Source: Pseudomonadota bacterium (GTDB lineage Bacteria; Pseudomonadota; Gammaproteobacteria; Steroidobacterales; Steroidobacteraceae). From it: a DNA stretch of 64,000 bases. Positions within the stretch are counted from its first letter, which is position 1; every line of letters begins with the position of its first letter. The position numbers and the translations under genes were made by a program. The notes below the pieces were generated by a model that saw only the letters and a list, made by a program, of their open reading frames with translations, did not search any database and was not told the DNA's origin. Positions 56,285-64,000 of the stretch are shown in pieces. The DNA lies in NCBI GenBank assembly GCA_025351005.1, contig JANXWS010000049.1, positions 29,860 through 93,859 of the forward strand, written 5' to 3'.

Positions 56285-56920
56285 TCAGGCGCCGCGGCCG
56301 CGCGCGCGCGCCGCCCAGCAGCCGAGCTGGTGATCGTCGACGATGCCGACGGCCTGCATGAACGCATAGCAGATCGACGGACCCACGAACCGGAAGCCGC
56401 GCCGCTTCAGGTCGCGGCTCATCGCGTCGCTTTCGGTGGTCGTGGCCGGAACCTCTCCGGGCCCCCGCGGACGGCGCCGGCGGCCGCCCGGGGCATGGCG
56501 CCACAGGATGGCGGCGAAGCCTGGCTCCGCGGCGCGGAGCTGCAGATAGGCGCGCGCATTGCTGACGCAGGACTCGACCTTCAGCCGGTTGCGCACGATG
56601 CCGGGGTCGGCGAGCAGCCGCTCGATGCGGCGCGGCGTGTAGCGCGCGATGCGCTCGGCGTCGAAGCCGTCGAACGCCCGCCGGTAGTGCTCGCGCTTGC
56701 GCAGGATCGTGATCCAGCTCAGGCCCGCCTGCGCCCCTTCGAGGCACAGCATCTCGAACAGCAGCGCATCGTCCTTGACCGGCACGCCCCACTCATCGTC
56801 GTGGTAGCGGACGTAGAGCGGGTCCTGCCCACACCAGGCACAGCGGCGGCGGCCGTCCTCGTGCAGCACGACCGCGGCGCGCGGCGCGGCCGGTGTCCGC
56901 CCTGTCGCCGGCGCCGGCAC
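56285..56920 (-). CDS. tag: DNA-3-methyladenine glycosylase I
   Basis: Tag removes 3-methyladenine from alkylated DNA, starting base-excision repair. The 211-residue protein contains RRCAWCGQDPLYVRYHDDEWG and C-terminal DDHQLGC, which supply the structural zinc ligands. The core motif LCLEGAQAGLSWITILRKRE is also present. A helix-hairpin-helix-like segment and RRGFRFVGPSICYAFMQA complete the family pattern. The start codon is adjacent to the oxidoreductase stop, so it may be the last gene of that operon. Confidence 0.92.
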   Translation of the reverse strand: MPAPATGRTPAAPRAAVVLHEDGRRRCAWCGQDPLYVRYHDDEWGVPVKDDALLFEMLCLEGAQAGLSWITILRKREHYRRAFDGFDAERIARYTPRRIERLLADPGIVRNRLKVESCVSNARAYLQLRAAEPGFAAILWRHAPGGRRRRPRGPGEVPATTTESDAMSRDLKRRGFRFVGPSICYAFMQAVGIVDDHQLGCWAARARGRGA

Positions 56921-58210
56921 TCAGAGCCCCAGCCGGTCGGCGAGCCGGTAGCCGAGCACCGCCGCCGGCAGGAACCACGGCCGGCCCAGGTAGTACGGGC
57001 GCGCCGGGAACTCGAGCCCGGCGAGCGCGGTGTCGCCGCCGGCGCGTCCGGCCATGCGCAGGCCGAGCTTGCGGCCGTAATAAGTCGCGCTCGGTATGCC
57101 CTGGCCGCAGTAGCCCATGCAGTAGTAGAGGCCGTGCTGCTCGCCCAAGTGCGGCATCGTGTCGAAGGTGTAGCCGACGAACCCCATCCAGGCGCGGCTG
57201 ACCCGCACGCGCGCGAGCTCCGGGAAGATCTCGGCGAGCATCGCCCGCAGCCGCGGCAGGCAGCGGCGCACGTCTTTCTCGGCAGCCGAGGCACGGCCGC
57301 CGAACAGGATGCGACGGCCGTCCGGTGACGGTCGCAGGTAGACGACGACGCGGCGCGTGTCGCCGACGTTGCGACCCTGCGGGATCAGCCGCTCGAGCTG
57401 CGCCCGCTCGAGCTCTTCGGTCGCGAGCATGTAGCTGCCGATCGGCAGCACCCGCCGCCGGTGCCACGGCGACAATGCGCCGGTGTAGCCGTTGGTGGCG
57501 ATCAGGACCTGCCGCGCGCGCACCGGGCCGGCCGCGGTCGCGAGCTCGAAGCCGCCCGGCGTGCGGGCGAGCGAGCGGACGGCGCACGGCGCACACAGCC
57601 GGGCACCCGCCGCGCGCGCGCGCAGCGCGAGCGCCGCCACCAGCTTCAGCGGGTGGATCGCCGCCTCGTCCGGGTACAGGACGCCGCCGCGGTACAGCGG
57701 GCTGTCGATCGCCTCCCGCAGCCGCGCCTCGGACACGACCTCGAACGGCACGCCGAGCCCGGCCGGCGGCGCGGCGGAGTCGCGGACCAGCGCCCGCAGG
57801 TGCCGGGCCGTGTGCGCGCCGACGAAGCAGCCGGCGTCGCGCCAGTCGCAGTCGAGGTGCTCGTCGCGTGCCAGCGCCTTCAGGCTCGCGACCGCCTCGA
57901 GTGCCTCGGCGTAGATGCGGCTCGCGACCGCCGCGCCGTGCCGCGCGGCGAGTACGGCGTGCGCCGGCTTGATGCTGAAAGCGACGAGGCCGCCGTTGCG
58001 CGAGGAGCAGCCGCCGCCGATCGGGCCGGCGTCGAGCACCAGCGTGCTGCGGCCGGCCTGCGCCGTCTCGCGCGCGGCCGTGAGCCCGGTGTAGCCCGCG
58101 CCGATGACCGCGACGTCGACCGCGGCCGGCGGTGGACCGGGATCGGCCGCGGGCAGGGTCGCATCGCATGCCCAGTACGGGCCGGCCGCGTAGTCGGCGT
58201 CGCTGATCAC
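56921..58210 (-). CDS. FAD-dependent amine oxidoreductase (PuuB/PauB-like)
   Basis: The 429-residue DAO-family flavoprotein has the dinucleotide motif VAVIGAGYTGLTAARETAQA, GGCSSRNGGLVAFSIKPAH and a C-terminal FAD site near PHLGEQHGLYYCMGYCGQGI. The family includes gamma-glutamylputrescine/spermidine oxidases that oxidise an amine to an aldehyde. The adjacent aldehyde dehydrogenase, overlapping by 4 bp (GTGA at 58207-58210), fits that scheme. The substrate is not proven, and no glutamylpolyamine ligase is in view. Confidence 0.75.
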   Translation of the reverse strand: MISDADYAAGPYWACDATLPAADPGPPPAAVDVAVIGAGYTGLTAARETAQAGRSTLVLDAGPIGGGCSSRNGGLVAFSIKPAHAVLAARHGAAVASRIYAEALEAVASLKALARDEHLDCDWRDAGCFVGAHTARHLRALVRDSAAPPAGLGVPFEVVSEARLREAIDSPLYRGGVLYPDEAAIHPLKLVAALALRARAAGARLCAPCAVRSLARTPGGFELATAAGPVRARQVLIATNGYTGALSPWHRRRVLPIGSYMLATEELERAQLERLIPQGRNVGDTRRVVVYLRPSPDGRRILFGGRASAAEKDVRRCLPRLRAMLAEIFPELARVRVSRAWMGFVGYTFDTMPHLGEQHGLYYCMGYCGQGIPSATYYGRKLGLRMAGRAGGDTALAGLEFPARPYYLGRPWFLPAAVLGYRLADRLGL

Positions 58211-59694
58211 GGGCCGCGGTCCGAGTGCGGCGCCCGCGCGCGGTATGGAAACCACCACGACTTGCGCTCCATCACGTAGTCGAGGTGCACGTGCTTGGGC
58301 TCGCGGAACGCATCCAGTCCCTCGGCGCCGAGCTCGCGGCCGATGCCGCTGTGGCGCATGCCACCGAATGGCCCCGCGTCGTTGTCGGTCAGCGGGTCGT
58401 TGATCCAGAACGTGCCCGCCTTGATGGACTCCATCGCCCGCATCGCCACCTGCAGGTCGTTGGTATAGATGCAGGCGCCCAGCCCGTACTCGGAGTCGTT
58501 GGCACAGCGGATCGCCTCGTCGGCATCGGCGACCGGCGTGACGGCGAGCACCGGGCCGAAGATCTCCTCGCGCGTCGGCAGGCTGCCGTGCGGCACGTCG
58601 GCGAGGATCGTCGGCTGGAAGAAATGCCCGGGCAGGCCCTCGGGCCGGAACCGGAACCCCCCGAGCACGAGCCGGGCGCCGTCCCGGATCGAGCGCGCCA
58701 CCTGGTCCTCGACCCGCAGCGCCGCCTCGTGCGAGATCAGCGGCCCGAGGTCGTTGTCGGGATTGATCGGGTCGCCGACCGAGAGATCGCCGAGGCACGC
58801 GTGCAGCCGCTCGACGAACTCCGCCGCGATCGGCTGCTCGACGTAGACGCGCTTGCTCGAGGTGCACACCTGACCGGCGTTCAGCAGCCGGGCCCAGGCG
58901 ACGCCCGGCACGGCGACGTCGAGGTCGGCGTCCTTGCAGACGATGAACGGGTCGACCGAGCCGAGCTCGAGGTTCACCTTCTTGAGCTGCGCGCCGGCGG
59001 CGGCCGCGATCTTGCGGCCGACTGCGGTCGAGCCCGTGAAGGCGATCATGTCGACGTCCGGGTGTTCGACCAGCGCCGCGCCCGTTTCGGCCGCGCCGGT
59101 GAGAACGTTGACGACGCCGGGCGGCAGCAGGCCGTAGACCTCGGCCAGCTGCAGGCTCGAGAGCGGGTTCTGGTGCGGCGGCTTGCAGACGACGGTGTTG
59201 CCGGCCGCGATTGCCGGCGCCACTTTCCATGCCATCAGCAGCAGCGGGAAATTGAACGGTGCGATCGCGGCGACGACGCCGAACGGCTCCTTGATCGTGA
59301 AGTTGACCTGGTGCGGCGCGACCGGCGGGATCGAGATGCCGTAGCTCGAGCGCGCGACCTCGCCGTAGTACTCGAAGCAGGCGGCCACCCAGTCGATGCA
59401 GTCGAACGACTCGCAGAGCGGCTTGCCGGACTCCAGCGTCAGCAGCGTCGCGAGCGGCCGGGCGCGGGCGCGGATGAGAGCGCCGATCTCGCGCAGCAGG
59501 CGGGCCTTGTCGGCGCCGGGCACTTTCCACCACGCGTACTGCGCGGCGCGCGCCGCCGCGACCGCGCGCATGACGTCGGCGGCGCCGCACTCGGGCACCG
59601 TGCCGAGCGGCTTCAGCGTGGCGGGATTGCGGATGTCGCGGCTCGCCGTCGCGAGCGCGTCGACCCAGTCCCCGCCGATCAGGATCTTGTGCAC
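58207..59694 (-). CDS. NAD(P)-dependent aldehyde dehydrogenase
   Basis: The 495-residue protein has the ALDH fold: AAIAPFNFPLLLMAWKVAPA and FTGSTAVGRKIAAAAGAQ for cofactor binding, catalytic Glu in NLELGSVDPFIV, and catalytic Cys in LNAGQVCTSSKRVYV. The usual LELGG is LELGS here. GTG (59692-59694) is the likely start. It precedes and overlaps the FAD oxidoreductase and probably oxidises its aldehyde product. Exact substrate (aminoaldehyde, succinate semialdehyde or other) is unknown. Confidence 0.85.
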   Translation of the reverse strand: MHKILIGGDWVDALATASRDIRNPATLKPLGTVPECGAADVMRAVAAARAAQYAWWKVPGADKARLLREIGALIRARARPLATLLTLESGKPLCESFDCIDWVAACFEYYGEVARSSYGISIPPVAPHQVNFTIKEPFGVVAAIAPFNFPLLLMAWKVAPAIAAGNTVVCKPPHQNPLSSLQLAEVYGLLPPGVVNVLTGAAETGAALVEHPDVDMIAFTGSTAVGRKIAAAAGAQLKKVNLELGSVDPFIVCKDADLDVAVPGVAWARLLNAGQVCTSSKRVYVEQPIAAEFVERLHACLGDLSVGDPINPDNDLGPLISHEAALRVEDQVARSIRDGARLVLGGFRFRPEGLPGHFFQPTILADVPHGSLPTREEIFGPVLAVTPVADADEAIRCANDSEYGLGACIYTNDLQVAMRAMESIKAGTFWINDPLTDNDAGPFGGMRHSGIGRELGAEGLDAFREPKHVHLDYVMERKSWWFPYRARAPHSDRGP

Positions 59695-59792
59695 GACGGC
59701 CCTCCCCGGCGCCGGCCGCGCCGCGCCGCCATGATGCCCGAGCCCGCCGCCGCGCCGGTAGCCAGGTCCGCCGCCGCACGCGACAATGGGGG

Positions 59793-60683
59793 ATGAACCC
59801 GGCCACCGCGAACGCGCCGCTGCTCGTCTGGCTTGCGCCGTCGCTCGTCGCGCTGCTGCTGTACGGGGTCGGTCAGGGGCTCGTCAAGAAGTGGATCGGC
59901 GAGGTGACGCCGGCGCGCTACTGCCTGTATTTCTTGCTCGCCAAGGCGATCGTCAACCTCAGCTACTTTGGCCTGCATGAGCACCCGCCGCTCGGCGCCG
60001 CCGATGGCCACGCCTTCCTCGGCCTCGGCGTGCTCGCCTACATGCTCGATGGCAGCGGCTGGATCCTCTACTTCGAGTCGATCGTGGCCGGGCCGATCAC
60101 GATCGTCGGCACCTTGTCGGCGGCCTACCCGGCGCTGACGGTGGTGTTCGCGCACTGGTTCCTCGGCGAGACGCTCGCGCCCGCGCAGTACGGTGCGGTC
60201 GCGCTCGTGATCGGCGGCTGCCTCGGGCTCTCCTACTCGCCGTCCGGCCCCGGCCAGAAGGTGACGAGCCGCCGCTGGATACCGCTGTCGTTCATGGCGC
60301 TCGTGTTGTGGGCCGGCGCACAGACCATCGTCAAGTACGCCTACGGGCTGCCCGAGGCGAGCGAGGTGAACATGGCGCTCTGCAATACGCTCGGCGGCGC
60401 GCTGACGCTCGGCGCGTTCGGGCTGTGGAAGGGCCGGCGCGGCACGCACACAGCGCGCGAGTGGGCGCACTCGTTCCTGCCGATGGGAATGATGGCGGGC
60501 GGCGACCTGGGCGTCATCATCGCCAACCGCTACGGGCCGATCTCGATCGTCACACCGCTGACCGGCGCCTACCCGGTCGTGACGCTGGCGTTTGCGGCGC
60601 TGGTGCTCGGCGAGCGGATCGCATTGCTGCAATACGTCTGCATCGCCGCGATCCTGGTCGGCATGTTCTTCTGCACCAGCTGA
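59793..60683 (+). CDS. DMT-superfamily transporter (EamA type)
   Basis: The 296-residue membrane protein has about ten hydrophobic segments in two EamA-like halves, with the helix-4/5 signature PITIVGTLSAAYPALTVVFAHW and its repeat PISIVTPLTGAYPVVTLAFAAL. Such proteins export or import small metabolites, often amino acids or amines. It is divergent from the aldehyde dehydrogenase (98-bp gap) and convergent with the MmsA-type gene (23-bp gap), so it may handle a substrate of this catabolic region. That link is inferred only. Confidence 0.8.
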   Translation: MNPATANAPLLVWLAPSLVALLLYGVGQGLVKKWIGEVTPARYCLYFLLAKAIVNLSYFGLHEHPPLGAADGHAFLGLGVLAYMLDGSGWILYFESIVAGPITIVGTLSAAYPALTVVFAHWFLGETLAPAQYGAVALVIGGCLGLSYSPSGPGQKVTSRRWIPLSFMALVLWAGAQTIVKYAYGLPEASEVNMALCNTLGGALTLGAFGLWKGRRGTHTAREWAHSFLPMGMMAGGDLGVIIANRYGPISIVTPLTGAYPVVTLAFAALVLGERIALLQYVCIAAILVGMFFCTS

Positions 60684-60706
60684 GGCCCGGCACCGGAACC
60701 CGGCCG

Positions 60707-62242
<1,536 letters not shown>

Positions 62243-62253
62243 GCGCCCGCCTC

Positions 62254-63600
62254 TCAGCCGGCGACCGCGCGGAGCGCGCGGCGGAGGCCTTCGACCATCG
62301 CGTCGATCTCGGCCGGCGAGCTCACGAACGGCGGCGCGACCGCGAAGCAGTCCCCGGACGCCCGCACCAGGAAGCCCTCTGTCAGCGCCTGCTCGAAGAC
62401 CTTGATCGCGCGCAGGCCCGGGCTGCCCTCGATAGGCGCGAGCTCGACGGCGGCGGCAAGGCCGATGTTGCGGATGTCGATCACATGCGGCTCGCCCCGG
62501 AGCGTGTGGATCGCCTGCTCGAGCACCGGCGCGAGCAGGGCCGCGCGCGCGATCAGCTTCTCGTCGGCGAGCACGTCCTGCGTGGCGTGCGCCGCGGCGA
62601 CCGCGAGCGGGTGCGCCGAGTACGTGTAGCCGTGGAAGAACTCGATCATATGGGCGGGTCCGGTCATGAACGCCTGGTAGATTTCGTCCTTGGCGATGAC
62701 GCCGCCGAGCGGCACCGCCGCGTTGTTGACCGCCTTGGCGAAGGTCGTCAGGTCCGGCTGCACGCCGAAGAAGTCGGCGCCGAAGGGTGTGCCGAGGCGC
62801 CCGAACCCGGTGATCACCTCGTCGAAGATCAGCACGATGCCATGTCGGGAGCAGATCTCGCGCAGGCGTTCCAGATAGCCCTTCGGCGGCACGATCACGC
62901 CGGTCGAGCCCTGCATGGGCTCGACGATCACCGCGGCGATCGTCGATGCGTCGTGCAACGCGACCAGGCGCTCGAGCGCTTCGGCGAGGTGCGCGCCCCA
63001 CGCCGGCTGGCCGCGGCTGAAGGCCATCTCGGCCGGGTTGTAGGTGTGCGGTAGGTGGTCGACGCCTGGGATCATCAGCGGCGCAAACATCTTGCGGTTG
63101 GCGACCATGCCGCCGACCGAGATGCCGCCCATGCCGACGCCGTGGTAGCCGCGCTCGCGGCCGATGACGCGCGTCCGCGACGCCTCGCCCCGGGCGCGCT
63201 GGTAGGCGACCGCGATCTTGAGCGCGGTGTCGACCGCCTCCGAGCCCGAGTTGACGAAGAACACGCGGTCCTTCGGCCGGCCGGCCAGTGACACGATCCG
63301 GGTCGCGAGCCGGAACGCCGCCTCGTGTCCCATCTGGAAACTCGGTGCGTAGTCGAGCGTCTCGACCTGGCTCTTGATGGCCTCGACGACGCGCGGGTGC
63401 GAGTGACCGAGCGGCGAACACCACAGGCCCGAGAGGCAGTCGAAGACGCGGCGGCCGTCCGTCATCGTGAAGTAGCAGCCGCTGGCGGACGCGATCATGC
63501 GCGGCGCGGCCTTGAAGTAGCGGTTGTGGGTGAACGGCATCCACCAGGCGCGCAGCTCGGCGTCGCGGGCCTCCGGGTGCAGATGGCTGACTGCGCTCAC
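62254..63600 (-). CDS. Omega-amino acid (beta-alanine):pyruvate aminotransferase
   Basis: This class III PLP transaminase most resembles the beta-alanine:pyruvate type (BauA/AptA). The 448-residue protein has [49 protein letters not shown], the cofactor Asp in [16 protein letters not shown] and the Schiff-base lysine in [18 protein letters not shown]. It probably produces malonate semialdehyde for the MmsA enzyme encoded next. The start is a GTG (63598-63600). It is divergent from a GntR-type regulator. Confidence 0.88.
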   Translation of the reverse strand: MSAVSHLHPEARDAELRAWWMPFTHNRYFKAAPRMIASASGCYFTMTDGRRVFDCLSGLWCSPLGHSHPRVVEAIKSQVETLDYAPSFQMGHEAAFRLATRIVSLAGRPKDRVFFVNSGSEAVDTALKIAVAYQRARGEASRTRVIGRERGYHGVGMGGISVGGMVANRKMFAPLMIPGVDHLPHTYNPAEMAFSRGQPAWGAHLAEALERLVALHDASTIAAVIVEPMQGSTGVIVPPKGYLERLREICSRHGIVLIFDEVITGFGRLGTPFGADFFGVQPDLTTFAKAVNNAAVPLGGVIAKDEIYQAFMTGPAHMIEFFHGYTYSAHPLAVAAAHATQDVLADEKLIARAALLAPVLEQAIHTLRGEPHVIDIRNIGLAAAVELAPIEGSPGLRAIKVFEQALTEGFLVRASGDCFAVAPPFVSSPAEIDAMVEGLRRALRAVAG

Positions 63601-63722
63601 GGGTTGCTCCTCGCCGGGCGCCGCCCGGTCTGCGATGGGCCGGCCGCGGGCTGGCGCGCCCGGGGCAAGCCGAGATTGCGCGCCGGGGTGGCTTCGGGCC
63701 AGACACGGTGCGCGGCATTTAC

Positions 63723-63739
63723 ACCTATACTGTATAGGT
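63723..63739. promoter_or_regulatory. Perfect 17-bp palindrome, probable operator of the GntR-type regulator
   Basis: ACCTATAC-T-GTATAGGT is a perfect 8-bp inverted repeat around one central base and ends one base before the regulator's ATG. It is AT-rich in a very GC-rich region and contains -10-like TATACT/TATACA on both strands. A repressor bound here would block ribosome or polymerase access, suggesting autoregulation and possibly control of the divergent transaminase-mmsA operon. Confidence 0.6.
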
Positions 63740-63740
63740 C

Positions 63741-64000
63741 ATGGCGCCAGTACAGACTGTCCAAAAGGGTGCTCCGCTGCGGGCGCTGCTCGCCGAGGAG
63801 TTGCGCGCACGGATCACGAGCGGCGCGCTTGCCCCCGGCATGTCGCTGCCCTCCGTGCGCGGCCTCGCCCGTGAGCGCGGCGTCAGCGCCTTCACGGCCG
63901 CCGAGGTCTACAACGTGCTGACGGCCGCCGGGCTCGTCGAGGCACGCCGCGGCCGCGGCTACTTCGTCGCCGGGCGGCTCGCCGCGGCGCCGGCGCCGGC
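63741..64000 (+). CDS. GntR-family transcriptional regulator, possibly MocR type, 3' end cut off
   Basis: The 86 codons in the window encode a winged helix-turn-helix of the GntR family: LRALLAEELRARITSGALAP, then LPSVRGLARERGVSAFTAAE (recognition helix) and LTAAGLVEARRGRGYFVAG. This form is typical of MocR-type regulators, which carry a C-terminal aminotransferase-like PLP domain, but that part lies beyond the window. Its place opposite a PLP transaminase operon and behind a palindrome makes it the likely local regulator. Confidence 0.8.
   Translation, partial: MAPVQTVQKGAPLRALLAEELRARITSGALAPGMSLPSVRGLARERGVSAFTAAEVYNVLTAAGLVEARRGRGYFVAGRLAAAPAP

Overview
The window is about 64 kb of very GC-rich (roughly 70%) chromosome, densely packed on both strands. 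The gene order is that of a free-living gammaproteobacterium: TPR lipoprotein-lolB-ispE-tRNA-Gln-prs-rplY-pth-ychF, hemA-prfA-prmC, gatCAB beside mreBCD-mrdA-rodA, and lptD-surA-pdxA-rsmA-apaG-apaH. With the AmgK/MurU sugar-salvage pair and a eukaryote-like kynurenine operon, it suggests a high-GC lineage near the Xanthomonadales/Nevskiales/Steroidobacterales. That placement is inference from gene content only.

Region 1 (1-11.4 kb, minus strand) is a compact selenoprotein module. It starts with a respiratory formate dehydrogenase, fdoG-fdoH-fdoI, whose catalytic subunit is read through an in-frame UGA (10506-10508) followed by a recognisable bacterial SECIS hairpin. fdhE, selA, selB, the selenocysteine tRNA selC, selD, fdhD and a cut-off conserved small gene follow. 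All the dedicated parts for making and inserting selenocysteine, their only visible client enzyme and two of its maturation factors are therefore contiguous and co-oriented, with selC as a cistron between selB and selD. The module abuts a tRNA-Met gene.

Region 2 (11.4-29 kb) is core housekeeping. A minus-strand run carries an Ig-like lipoprotein, ychF, pth, rplY with a long Ala/Lys tail, prs, tRNA-Gln, ispE, lolB and a TPR lipoprotein. Divergent from it are hemA-prfA-prmC, a cyclophilin and mtgA. hslO-gatB-gatA-gatC return on the minus strand.

Region 3 (29-43 kb) builds the cell wall and makes lipoate: mreB-mreC-mreD-mrdA-rodA-mltB-rlpA, dacA-dat-ybeD, then lipB and lipA on the opposite strand with a decayed IS630-type transposase between them, then murU-amgK. 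Region 4 (43-50 kb) is lptD-surA-pdxA-rsmA, a universal stress protein and apaG-apaH.

Region 5 (50-56.9 kb) has a secreted unknown protein divergent from a tightly overlapping four-gene operon converting formylkynurenine toward quinolinate (3-hydroxyanthranilate dioxygenase, cyclase-family hydrolase, kynureninase, kynurenine monooxygenase). folA, coaX and tag follow. Region 6 (56.9-64 kb) looks like an amine/beta-alanine catabolic cluster: FAD amine oxidoreductase and aldehyde dehydrogenase, a DMT transporter, a MmsA-type semialdehyde dehydrogenase, an omega-amino-acid transaminase, and a divergent GntR/MocR-like regulator cut by the window end, with a perfect 17-bp palindrome directly before its start codon.

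No CRISPR array, rRNA, prophage, integrase or intact insertion sequence was seen, and no convincing rho-independent terminator. Many genes overlap by 4 bp (ATGA/GTGA) and several begin with GTG or TTG.
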